From positions 1 through 64,000 of the forward strand of contig CAAEMX010000013.1 of the NCBI GenBank assembly GCA_900757185.1: DNA of 64,000 bases, in the 5' to 3' direction. Positions 1-8,673 of the stretch are shown one piece after another. The notes below the pieces were generated by a model. The model had not been told where the DNA came from. It searched no databases and was given only the letters and a program-made list of their open reading frames with translations. The translations under genes and the position numbers were made by a program. Each line of letters opens with the position of its first letter. The first letter of the stretch is position 1. Source of the DNA: an uncultured Collinsella sp. (lineage in GTDB: Bacteria; Actinomycetota; Coriobacteriia; Coriobacteriales; Coriobacteriaceae).

Positions 1-40
1 CCGATCGGCGGCCCCTCGGGGCTTGCCCGTATCGTAGGCA

Positions 41-748
41 ATGCGCCGAATGCTCGCCATCGAAATTTATCGATGGCCTATTTCAGACTGTAATGGGGTG
101 CTCACCCGCGAGCAATTCCTCCCGCATGAGATGCGCATCGTCGCTGCCCTTCGTATGCAGGGCGCAAGCGACGAGCAGGTCATTGTACGCGTAAAGAGCG
201 AGAACCTCTTTCAATATCCCACGGAGCGCATGGTCGCCAACCGCGCAACCGTGTGCCTTCGCCGCCTCGACGCCATGGTGCCCACGGACGCCGTATGCGC
301 CGCGCGCGGCATCGACCCCAAAACTGCCGTCGAGGCTGTGTCATCCCTAACCAGGCTCATGGCATTTGGCACTCCCACGCAGGCGGACCAGATCATCTTC
401 TACAGCATGATCTGCCGCTACGATATCGTGCGCGAGCTCGTGCTCGTCGAGGTAGGGGAGCGCCTACAAAACTTCGATTATGCCTTTACGGCGGTTGACC
501 TCAACGCCTTTATGACGCGTTTTACCACGGAGTATCCGGACGCGGCTTGCTGGACCGAGGCCACGGTCAAGCGCATTAAGGGCTCGCTCCGCCAGACGCT
601 CCGCCATGCCGGCCTTATCGGCGAGGGCCAGGGCCCGGAGTCCGAGCGCCTGTCACCACTCTTCCTCGATTCCGATGTCGAGCGAGCCTTGGTTCAGCTG
701 GGCGAGCAGTCGCTTATCGCGGCCCTTACCGGCAGGGCGGTGATGTAG
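41..748 (+). CDS. brxA: BREX protein BrxA (DUF1819 family)
   Basis: First gene of the BREX type 1 cluster. BrxA is a small DNA-binding protein required for BREX phage exclusion in several systems. About 235 residues, near the usual family size of about 200-240. The part starting at FLPHEMRIVAAL and reaching ENLFQYPTERM (about residues 27-65) fits the conserved N-terminal helical region of DUF1819, in which a short segment ending in a NLLQ-like motif precedes a Lys/Arg-rich helix. An in-frame TAG at 35-37 limits the start to ATG 41 or ATG 50; neither has a strong ribosome site. The stop lies one base before the brxB start, so the two are probably translationally coupled. The family call rests on position and weak motif similarity; the brxB-brxC-pglX context makes it secure. 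Confidence 0.82.
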   Translation: MRRMLAIEIYRWPISDCNGVLTREQFLPHEMRIVAALRMQGASDEQVIVRVKSENLFQYPTERMVANRATVCLRRLDAMVPTDAVCAARGIDPKTAVEAVSSLTRLMAFGTPTQADQIIFYSMICRYDIVRELVLVEVGERLQNFDYAFTAVDLNAFMTRFTTEYPDAACWTEATVKRIKGSLRQTLRHAGLIGEGQGPESERLSPLFLDSDVERALVQLGEQSLIAALTGRAVM

Positions 749-749
749 C

Positions 750-1442
750 GTGGCTCCCGTCAAAAGCGCCGTCGACCCTGTTATCACCCCGGCGACCGAT
801 CTCACCACCAATATCGGCATCCATTTCCGCAAGAGCGTCGTGGCGGCGCATGCCCGCTCCGAGCGCGCCTGTCAGGAATTTGAGCGCCGTGCGCAGCTTC
901 TGCGCGAGTGCCTGTGCAGCGAGGACTTTTTGGCCAACAAGGGCATAGGCAATGAGATCGGCTTCCACACCTTTTGCTATGACCCCGCGCTGGAGTTTGA
1001 GGCGCGTGCATTATTTGACACCCTTTCACGCGATGCCGAGGCCGGCAAGCTTCCGTGCACGCTCAAGGTCGTGAACCTCTACGACGCCGTGCTGGCAATT
1101 CTCGAAAAGCGCCGTGTCCTTAAGGCCATCCCACGCCAAGAGGAGCGCCGCGGTACCCAGCGCGTGCTCGAGGACGTGGCCAAGTTCGCCTCGCCCGAGA
1201 AAGTCGCCGCGTACATCCTTGAGCAGACCGAGCCGCACGCGCCTGGAGACGTCGTTCTCCTCACCGGCGCGGGCGAGGTCTTCCCATTCTTTCGCATGCA
1301 CACGCTTCTCCATTGCATGCTTGCGGATTTTGATGAGGTGCCTGTGGTCGCCGCCTATCCGGGCAGTTTCAACGGCTCTTCTTTCCAGCTCTTTAACCGT
1401 CTGCCGGCCGACAACTACTACCGCGCCATCGATATCTCGTAA
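750..1442 (+). CDS. brxB: BREX protein BrxB (DUF1788 family)
   Basis: Second BREX gene, with a GTG start one base after the brxA stop. BrxB is a family of about 200 residues with unknown biochemical activity that is needed for BREX defence. The 230-residue product shows the recognisable C-terminal DUF1788 signature: the LLTGAGEVFPFFRMHTLL stretch (about residues 170-187), then VPVVAAYPGSF and FNRLPADNYYRAIDI at the very end. A 78-bp gap separates it from brxC, which has its own ribosome site. No odd features. Confident, from motif and gene order. Confidence 0.92.
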   Translation: MAPVKSAVDPVITPATDLTTNIGIHFRKSVVAAHARSERACQEFERRAQLLRECLCSEDFLANKGIGNEIGFHTFCYDPALEFEARALFDTLSRDAEAGKLPCTLKVVNLYDAVLAILEKRRVLKAIPRQEERRGTQRVLEDVAKFASPEKVAAYILEQTEPHAPGDVVLLTGAGEVFPFFRMHTLLHCMLADFDEVPVVAAYPGSFNGSSFQLFNRLPADNYYRAIDIS

Positions 1443-1520
1443 GCACGGCTCCCCGCAGGCAAGTCCCTGCCGCCGGTAACAACCCTTTGCCATAACGTTC
1501 CCAAACCCAAAGGAGCACCC

Positions 1521-4500
1521 ATGGACAACACGATCATTCGCGACCTCTTTGCAAAAGACATCAACCGCTCCATCAACGGCGTGGTCAAGGTCCAGGATTC
1601 AAAAGATGGGTCCATCCGCCAGGAGCTTGACGAGTACGTGGTGACGCGCGAGTTGCAGAGGCACTTTGCCACGTTCTTCAAGGCCTACGGCGATGCCATC
1701 GATGCGCGCACCGACAAGATCGGCGTGTGGATCAGTGGCTTCTTCGGTTCCGGTAAATCGCACTTCCTCAAGATGCTGAGCTACCTGCTCGAGAATCGCC
1801 AGATCGGCGGCAAGAGCGCCATCCGCTACTTTGACGGCAAGATCGTCGACCCCATGGTCGCGGCTGCCATGGAGCGCGCCTGCTCGGTGCCCACGCAGGC
1901 CATCCTCTTTAACATCGATAGCAAGGCGGGCCAGTGGAAGCAGGGCGATACGGCTCCCACGGCGCTGCTTCGCGGCTTTGAGCGCATGTTCTACGAGGCG
2001 CGCGGCTTCTACGGCGAGGACCTCAAGCTTGCAAAGCTCGAGGACTACATCGATTCCCTGGGCAAGACCCAGGAGTTCCGCGAGGCCTTTGAGCGCGTCA
2101 ACGGCGAGTCCTGGCTCCAGGCCCGCGACACCTACAGCTACTTTGAGGACGACGTCGTCGAGGTGCTGCAGAGCGTGCTCGGCATGAGCGAAAAGGCCGC
2201 ATGGAACTGGCTCGAGGGTTCTGAGGACGAGGTTTTGGCCCCCGATGTCTTTGCCAAAAAGGTCAAGGATTACGTGGACGCTCAGGCAGCGGCCCACGGT
2301 GGCAACTTCCGTTTGCTCTTTATGGTCGATGAGGTGGGTCAGTTTATTACAAACGACCAGGACCCAAGCCTTATGCTGAGCCTTCAGACCATCGTCGAGG
2401 AGCTGGGTGCCGCCTGCGGTGGCCGCGTGTGGGTGATGGTCACGAGCCAGGAGGCCATCGACAACCTGAGTCTGCCCGTGGGCAACGACTTTTCAAAGAT
2501 TCAAGGCCGCTTCAATACCCGCCTTTCGCTTTCCAGCTCCAGCGTGGACGAGGTCATCCAGCGCCGTGTGCTCGAGAAGACCGCGCCGGCGGCCGATAAG
2601 CTTGCACGGGTCTACGAGCAAGACACCGCCGTGCTCAAAAACAACTTTACCTTTGAGGGTGGCTCGCGCTCCGACCTTGCCGGCTACGCCAACTCCAAGG
2701 ATTTTGTGGCCAGCTACCCGTTTGTGGGCTATCAGTTTAAGCTCCTGCCCGACGTGATGACCGAGGTACGCAAGCATGGTGTTAAGGCCAAGCACATGTC
2801 CACGGGCGAGCGCTCCATGCTGAGCGCGTTTCAGGAGAGCGCTCAGGCCATCCAGCATGACCAGACTGGTGCACTCGTGCCGTTCTGGCGCTTCTTCGAC
2901 ACAATCTCCAAGGATTTGGAGCACGGCATCATTCAGGTCGTCGTCTGTGCGGAGCGCGCGGCTGAAAACGCAGAGGGGCTTGAGAACTACGATGTCCGGG
3001 TGCTTAAGCTCCTGTACTTGATCCGCTACATCGGCTACGTCAAGGCCACGGTCGAGAACATCTCCATCCTTATGATCGATAGCCTGGACGTGGACAAGCG
3101 CGCCCTCAAGGACCGCGTCAAGGAATCTCTCGCCCGCTTGGAGCGCGAGAACTACGTGGCGCGCCAGGGCGATACCTATAGCTTCCTCACCGACGAGGAG
3201 CAGGAGATAGCGCAGGAGATCGCACGCACCCCGATCGACAACGCGAAGGTGATTGAGTACATCAAGAAGCGCCTGTTCGAAAGCATCTACACTGCGCGCA
3301 AACTCAACCGCGGGGCCAACGACTTTCCCTTTGACCGCTACGTGGATGGCTCGATTCATGGATCCAACATGGGCGGCATGGAACTTTCCGTGGTGACCAT
3401 GGCCAGCGATCTGGGCCGTTCGGACGATGCCGAGTTGGCATTGAAATCCGTGGATAAGGCCATCGTGGCCTTGAGCGACGAGGTGGATTATTGGGCTCCA
3501 CTCGTCAACGCCGCCAAGATCCGCAAGTACGCCAAGACGCGAAATCTCCAGGAGCTTCAGCCGAGTACGCGCCAGATCGTCGAGTCCAAGATGCGCGAGG
3601 CGGCCTATAACGAGAAAGAGGCCGATACCCTTTTGAGCGAGGCCGTGCTCCATGCACGTTGCGCGGTCAACAGCCGCATGGTTGAGGTCCGCGCGGCCAA
3701 ACCCGCTCAGGTCTTTGAGCAAGTGCTGGCGCAGCTGTGCGATGTGGTCTTTGATAAGGCCGACTATATCGGCGCGCCGGTCACGAGCGATTCCGATATT
3801 CGCTCCACTCTGGCGGGCAACGTTCAAGTGGGGCTCGCTGGCATGGACGCGGGTAACACGCGTGCGCTCAAGGAGGTCGAGGACTACCTCAAAGTGCAGC
3901 ACCAGCGCCACCTGGATACCGCTATGGGCGATATCCAGCGCCAGTACCAGCAAAGGCCCTTTGGCTGGCGCGAGGTCGACATCGCAAATGTGGTGGCGCA
4001 GCTTGTGGTGGAGCAGCGCGCGCAGGTGCTGTTTGGCGGTCAGACGGTTCAAGCTAACGACAGCCGCATGGTGGCGCTCCTGCGCAAGGATGCCGATAAG
4101 GCCCAGGTGCGCTTGCGCATGCGCATGAGCGACCGGTTGCTACGCGCCGCGGGCGAACTCATGTGTGACCTGTTTGATCTCAAGACCGTGCCCTCCAACG
4201 AGGATAAGCTCGTGGCCGAGCTCAAAGAGCGCCTTGAGGGCTTGCGCGAGGCGTGCCTCGCCATAGCACGCGACTACTACACGGGCATCAAGCCGGCCTA
4301 CCCGTATCCCGGTGAGGACGAGTGCGAGAAGATGCGCTCGGAGGTGGCCGACATCCTTAAGGACCAGAACGAGTCCGAGGCGTTCTTGACCACGTTCACC
4401 AAGCATGAGGAGCGCTTGCTCGATGCCAAGGAAGACTTTGACAAGGTGGTTGAGTTCTTCGAGTCCAACCAGCGCACAGCGTTTGACCACGCCAAGGATT

Positions 4501-5183
4501 TCTTGAGCCGCACCGAGGGTATCGAGTATGCCTCCGATGACATTCCCGGTGCGGTGGAGAACGTGGCAAAGGTGCGAGAGATCCTCAAAGACCCCAAGCC
4601 CTACGGCCATATTAAAGACCTGCAGCCGCTTATGGATCCCGTCGAGGACGACATGAAAAAGCTGCTGGGTATCCGCCGCAATGAGTTTTTGTGTCGCATC
4701 GAGAGCGATCTGCAAGACCTGCGGGCGCAGGCCGAGAGTCAAAAGGGCTTTGTCAACCAGGCCAAGGATGCCATAGCGAGCGCCGGCACCAAATACGAGT
4801 CGTTCAAAAACCGTGCCCACAGCGCTCAAAGTCTCAACGAACTGAGCGTTGTTGCAACTAACTGGGGCGACTGGCTCAGTGCGGCAGTCAACGAGATGTA
4901 CGACGCTGTGGATGCGGCCCGCATGCGTATGGACAACGAGCGCCGCACCACCGAGGTCATGAGTACGGGTGAGGTGGTCAAGAAGGTCTCCAACAAGGGC
5001 GCCGCATCGTCTGCTCCCGTGCCCGCGCCCAAGCCCCAGTGCAAGATCAAGACTGTGCGCCGCGCCGATCTGGCCAAGCCGAGTCGTCTCTTGTCCGCAG
5101 AGGACGTGGAGCGCTACGTGGACGACTTGCGCTCCCGCCTTATGCAGGCGCTCGCTGCAAACGACGAGATCCGTATCAACTAA
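1521..5183 (+). CDS. brxC: BREX ATPase BrxC (PglY-like, DUF6079)
   Basis: Large cytoplasmic P-loop ATPase of BREX type 1, 1,220 residues, as expected for the family (about 1,200). Walker A is GFFGSGKS at residues 73-80, preceded by the conserved KIGVWISG strand. A Walker B-like strand, LLFMVDEVGQF, lies around residue 264. The C-terminal third is rich in charged helices and probably coiled. It follows brxB by 78 bp with an AAAGGAG ribosome site at about 1509-1515 and precedes pglX. BrxC is thought to act with PglX, BrxB and PglZ in a DNA-scanning and methylating assembly. The reading frame is intact throughout. Confidence 0.95.
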   Translation: MDNTIIRDLFAKDINRSINGVVKVQDSKDGSIRQELDEYVVTRELQRHFATFFKAYGDAIDARTDKIGVWISGFFGSGKSHFLKMLSYLLENRQIGGKSAIRYFDGKIVDPMVAAAMERACSVPTQAILFNIDSKAGQWKQGDTAPTALLRGFERMFYEARGFYGEDLKLAKLEDYIDSLGKTQEFREAFERVNGESWLQARDTYSYFEDDVVEVLQSVLGMSEKAAWNWLEGSEDEVLAPDVFAKKVKDYVDAQAAAHGGNFRLLFMVDEVGQFITNDQDPSLMLSLQTIVEELGAACGGRVWVMVTSQEAIDNLSLPVGNDFSKIQGRFNTRLSLSSSSVDEVIQRRVLEKTAPAADKLARVYEQDTAVLKNNFTFEGGSRSDLAGYANSKDFVASYPFVGYQFKLLPDVMTEVRKHGVKAKHMSTGERSMLSAFQESAQAIQHDQTGALVPFWRFFDTISKDLEHGIIQVVVCAERAAENAEGLENYDVRVLKLLYLIRYIGYVKATVENISILMIDSLDVDKRALKDRVKESLARLERENYVARQGDTYSFLTDEEQEIAQEIARTPIDNAKVIEYIKKRLFESIYTARKLNRGANDFPFDRYVDGSIHGSNMGGMELSVVTMASDLGRSDDAELALKSVDKAIVALSDEVDYWAPLVNAAKIRKYAKTRNLQELQPSTRQIVESKMREAAYNEKEADTLLSEAVLHARCAVNSRMVEVRAAKPAQVFEQVLAQLCDVVFDKADYIGAPVTSDSDIRSTLAGNVQVGLAGMDAGNTRALKEVEDYLKVQHQRHLDTAMGDIQRQYQQRPFGWREVDIANVVAQLVVEQRAQVLFGGQTVQANDSRMVALLRKDADKAQVRLRMRMSDRLLRAAGELMCDLFDLKTVPSNEDKLVAELKERLEGLREACLAIARDYYTGIKPAYPYPGEDECEKMRSEVADILKDQNESEAFLTTFTKHEERLLDAKEDFDKVVEFFESNQRTAFDHAKDFLSRTEGIEYASDDIPGAVENVAKVREILKDPKPYGHIKDLQPLMDPVEDDMKKLLGIRRNEFLCRIESDLQDLRAQAESQKGFVNQAKDAIASAGTKYESFKNRAHSAQSLNELSVVATNWGDWLSAAVNEMYDAVDAARMRMDNERRTTEVMSTGEVVKKVSNKGAASSAPVPAPKPQCKIKTVRRADLAKPSRLLSAEDVERYVDDLRSRLMQALAANDEIRIN

Positions 5184-5249
5184 CCCGCGGAGTCACCGGT
5201 GCCAAAGCGCGCACCGGTGGCTTATGGCGTTTAGAAAGGCTCATCAACC

Positions 5250-7748
5250 ATGAACGATTCTGCTCTTAAGAGCTTTTGCACCTGGGCCCGTACGGAGCTC
5301 ATCAAAGGCGTGGAGGCGCAGATGGTGCGCTACGGCATCACCGAACCTGCACCCGCGCCCGTTGGGTCCGAGACCGTCAACGGCCTGCCCCTAAGTCCGG
5401 CTGAGATTGAGCAACGCGACGAACTGCTGCGCATGCAGGCAGAGGTGGGTCACGAGGCGCTGCGCGACCGTGCGGCCTACACCTGGTTCAACCGCATCGT
5501 GGCCATTCGCTTTATGGATGCACGCGGATGGCTCCCCAGCCGTATGCGCATGCTAAGTCGTGCGGACGGCAGCCATGGCAGCGAGGCCGTGGAGAACGCA
5601 CTGGATGTGGAGATAGCGACGGCCGATACCGATCGCATAGCCGAGCTCAAGATGGCGGGCTTGGATGAACCGTTGTGGCGCTACCTGTTTGTGGCCCAGT
5701 GCGAGGAGCTTGCCGATTGCCTGCCAGGCGTCTTTGATCGCGTGGGCGGAGCCATGGAGTTGCTGTTGCCCCGGGGCCTCATGATAGCCGACGGCGTGGT
5801 GGGCAAGCTCAATGCCGTCCTCACTGACGAGGACTGGCGCGAGGGCGTGACCGTTCTGGGCTGGATGTATCAGTACTACAATGCCGATGTTAAAGACGAG
5901 TTCTTCAAGTCCAAGCGCAAGGCAGCGGCGGCGGACATCGCGCCCGCCACGCAGCTCTTCACCCCCGAGTGGATCGTACGCTATATGGTCGAGAACTCGC
6001 TCGGCCGTCTGTGGATGCTCAACAATCCGGGGAGTTCGTTACGCGAGCGCATGGAGTATTACATCGAGCCCGATGCTGAGCACGAGGACTTCATCCGCAT
6101 TTCGAGTCCCGAGGAGATAACCCTCTGCGACCCCGCATGCGGCTCGGGCCATATCTTGGTTTATGCGTTTGAGCTGCTCTTCCATATGTACGAGGAGCGC
6201 GGCTATCGTGAGCGCGAGATTCCCGAGCTCATTCTTACTAAAAACCTTGCAGGTATGGAAATCGATTCCCGCGCGGCACAGATCGCGGAGCTGGCGCTTG
6301 CTATGTGCGCCCGCGAGCACGACCGTCGCTTCTTTAGGCGTGGCGTTCGCGCCGACGTTACCGTGCTCTCGAGCATCCCGCTGGGGGAGGACGAGCTGCC
6401 GGGTAACAAGAAGCTCGCCGAGGAGCTGAGTCATTTGGGCGAGATCGGTTCGCTGCTCAATCCTTCAGAGGACGAGACCGACGAGCTCAAGGCTGCCGCC
6501 GCGAGTTGTTCCGATGACCTTTTTGCCGCTACGGCCAAAACTAAGCTCGAAAGCGCTGCTGCCATCTGCGAGAAGCTGTTCCGTCGTTTTATCTGCACCG
6601 TGGCGAATCCTCCGTATATGGGCAGCAGCAGCTTTAACCCCTTCATGTCCAAGTGGGTCAAGAAGAACTATCCCGACGTGAAGAGCGACCTTTGCACGTG
6701 TTTTATCGAGCGCGGATTCAGCCTTGCCAAGGACCGCGGCTACGCGGCCATGGTCACCATGCAGAGCTGGATGTTCCTGGGCAGCTTCGAGAAGATACGC
6801 GCCAAGGTTATCGACAACAAGACAATCGTTTCCATGGCCCATCTGGGCCCTCGCGCGTTTGATGCTATCGGCGGCGAGGTCGTCAACGTTACCGCCGACG
6901 TCATCTACAACGGCCGCGCGGCATACGAGGGCGCCTACGTGCGCCTTGTTGATATCAACGGCTCTGAGGCCAAGAGGCTCAAACTGGTCGAGGCCATCCA
7001 AAACCCCGCCTGCGGCTGGTTTTGCCGCCGCGACGCCGACACCTTCAAACAAATCCCCGGCACCCCCATAGCCTACTGGGCCAGCGACGCCCTTCTCGGT
7101 GCCTTTGGTTCCTTGAGGAAGTTATGCTCTGTGGCAAAGACATCCAAAGGCATTATCACCGGTGATAACGATAAGTTCATTCGCTTGTGGTGGGAGATCA
7201 AAGCGTCTTCAATTTGCATGAATGCAAGAAATAGTTTTGAAGCCTTTTCGTCTGGAAAGGAATGGTTCCCATGTGCTAAAGGCGGTGGCTTTCGAAAATG
7301 GTCCGGAAATCAAGAGAGTGTCGTTAGATGGGGCGATAACGGGAAAGCTGTTAAGCAAAATTCAAGAGAGTCTGGTTGTCATTGTCAAGATTACAACGAT
7401 GATTTTAAATTCATACCGTCTGTCTCTTGGACTTGCGTTACGAGCGGTGAACCCTCTTTTCGATATGTATCCGGCTGTCTCTCTGAGCATGCTGGGATGA
7501 GCTATTTCCCAATGAAAGCTGATCCATTTGTGCTTCTAGCTCTCTGTAATTCATCAGTCATATGTGAGTGTCTCTCGATTCTTTCTCCAACGTTGAACGT
7601 TAACGCTGGGGAGGTTGATTCTCTGCCTGTTGCTTCTTCTGACGATCTTTGCGCTGCCTCCATTAGTAAGGAATGCGTCAGCCTGTCCAGGTGTGATTTC
7701 GACTCGTTTGAGACATCTTGGGGCTTCAATCGGTCTCCGCTGGTTTAG
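5250..7748 (+). CDS. pglX: PglX N-terminal part: adenine methyltransferase plus target-recognition domain (split gene)
   Basis: N-terminal 832 residues of the BREX adenine-N6 methyltransferase, which marks host DNA as self. SAM-binding motif DPACGSGH is at residues 294-301 and catalytic motif NPPYMG at 453-458. From about residue 620 the sequence becomes a target-recognition region (GIITGDNDKF near 634; KWSGNQ; the NPTLN-like SPTLNVNAGEV motif; FETSWGFNRSPLV at the C-terminus). In intact PglX proteins of about 1,150-1,220 residues a further conserved segment of about 300 residues follows FETSWDF; here the ORF stops at TAG 7746-7748 and that segment is found at 8674-9642. DNA is GC-rich up to about 7100 and distinctly AT-richer afterwards, so the recognition region has a different origin from the methyltransferase core. 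It is probably expressed; whether it works depends on the separately translated C-terminus. Confidence 0.93.
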   Translation: MNDSALKSFCTWARTELIKGVEAQMVRYGITEPAPAPVGSETVNGLPLSPAEIEQRDELLRMQAEVGHEALRDRAAYTWFNRIVAIRFMDARGWLPSRMRMLSRADGSHGSEAVENALDVEIATADTDRIAELKMAGLDEPLWRYLFVAQCEELADCLPGVFDRVGGAMELLLPRGLMIADGVVGKLNAVLTDEDWREGVTVLGWMYQYYNADVKDEFFKSKRKAAAADIAPATQLFTPEWIVRYMVENSLGRLWMLNNPGSSLRERMEYYIEPDAEHEDFIRISSPEEITLCDPACGSGHILVYAFELLFHMYEERGYREREIPELILTKNLAGMEIDSRAAQIAELALAMCAREHDRRFFRRGVRADVTVLSSIPLGEDELPGNKKLAEELSHLGEIGSLLNPSEDETDELKAAAASCSDDLFAATAKTKLESAAAICEKLFRRFICTVANPPYMGSSSFNPFMSKWVKKNYPDVKSDLCTCFIERGFSLAKDRGYAAMVTMQSWMFLGSFEKIRAKVIDNKTIVSMAHLGPRAFDAIGGEVVNVTADVIYNGRAAYEGAYVRLVDINGSEAKRLKLVEAIQNPACGWFCRRDADTFKQIPGTPIAYWASDALLGAFGSLRKLCSVAKTSKGIITGDNDKFIRLWWEIKASSICMNARNSFEAFSSGKEWFPCAKGGGFRKWSGNQESVVRWGDNGKAVKQNSRESGCHCQDYNDDFKFIPSVSWTCVTSGEPSFRYVSGCLSEHAGMSYFPMKADPFVLLALCNSSVICECLSILSPTLNVNAGEVDSLPVASSDDLCAASISKECVSLSRCDFDSFETSWGFNRSPLV

Positions 7749-7757
7749 GGGGTTTGT

Positions 7758-8459
7758 ATGAGTTATTGGAATTGGCTTTTACCGTCAATAGGGCTTCTGC
7801 TCTTATTTGCCGCGCTTTGCCTGTTCATTTATTTTGATTCCATTCGCGCTGCGAAGAACAAAGTGCGGACTAAAAAACAATTAAATTATTTGATTAAGCA
7901 AAATTATGCCTCTGTTCTTATTTTTCTCATGCTCGCGCTTCCCGTTTTGCTTCAGCTTGTTTATTCAGCCGGCCCCTGTATTCCTGTAATTTCAGCAAGT
8001 GATGTTTTAACGTTCTGGGGCGTTGTTTTGGGACTCGCTTCTGGTTTCTATATCTGGCAGATTCAAAAAGATAAGGACAGGCAGGATGAAATGAATCGCT
8101 GCAAGCCTGTGTTTAACGTCTCGAGCTTCAGAAACGAAAATAAAGAACTCGCTGGTGTTCGTATTGATAGTAAATGCCTGGTCGCATTTGATGTCGTCAA
8201 AGTTTGTGGACTTGATAGAAAGCGCAGCGTTCAACCATTCGCTTCTGAAGTCTTTGAGTTATCGAAGGAGGATTTCGATAATTTCAAAGCGGAAACTACC
8301 AGTTCCAAATCAGGCGCTTCTTGGGGAAAAGGCACCTTTTTATCGTTTGAAGTTGTTGCCTCTGATGGGACTAATTGGGTATTAAATTACTCGTTTTCTC
8401 GTCCTGGTAAATATTGGACTTTATGTTCAACGCTTTTCTTTTCAAAAGATATCGAATAG
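7758..8459 (+). CDS. Unrecognised membrane protein inserted within pglX
   Basis: A 233-residue protein of unknown function. Three hydrophobic segments are visible at about residues 7-27, 50-70 and 85-105, followed by a soluble C-terminal domain of about 120 residues with no motif I recognise. The start is ATG 7758, nine bases after the stop of pglX-N; the GGGGG run between stop and start can serve as the ribosome site, so it should be translated with the BREX operon. Base composition is far AT-richer than the neighbours (one 60-base row at 7861 counts about 27% GC), and codon use is correspondingly different. It lies exactly between the two pglX pieces, so it is cargo of the event that split the gene. 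A role as an accessory defence effector is conceivable but unsupported by any motif. Confidence 0.75.
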   Translation: MSYWNWLLPSIGLLLLFAALCLFIYFDSIRAAKNKVRTKKQLNYLIKQNYASVLIFLMLALPVLLQLVYSAGPCIPVISASDVLTFWGVVLGLASGFYIWQIQKDKDRQDEMNRCKPVFNVSSFRNENKELAGVRIDSKCLVAFDVVKVCGLDRKRSVQPFASEVFELSKEDFDNFKAETTSSKSGASWGKGTFLSFEVVASDGTNWVLNYSFSRPGKYWTLCSTLFFSKDIE

Positions 8460-8673
8460 TTGTTTGCTTTGCTCGATGCGACGCCCTTCGCGGCTTGACA
8501 TCCGCGAATCTTAACGCTCTTTGGCCTTGGGTCGTTTGGCGTAATAACAATGTGTCCGTTAGCCGAGCTGTTTTAGGTTTATTGAAATCTAATGGAGAGA
8601 GTTTATTCATTAACTCTAAAAAGCCACGCGCATTCCCCTTCCGAAATTTCGACTAATAGAGAGGCGGTCTACG
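8460..8673 (+). other. AT-rich spacer between inserted gene and pglX C-terminus
   Basis: A 214-bp stretch of low GC at the end of the inserted block. An 80-codon open frame (8414-8656) crosses it but overlaps the upstream gene, has no ribosome site and resembles nothing. No terminator-like hairpin with a T-run is seen, so transcription could continue into the C-terminal pglX ORF. The last bases carry an AGAGAGGCGG ribosome site for the next ORF. Confidence 0.5.
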
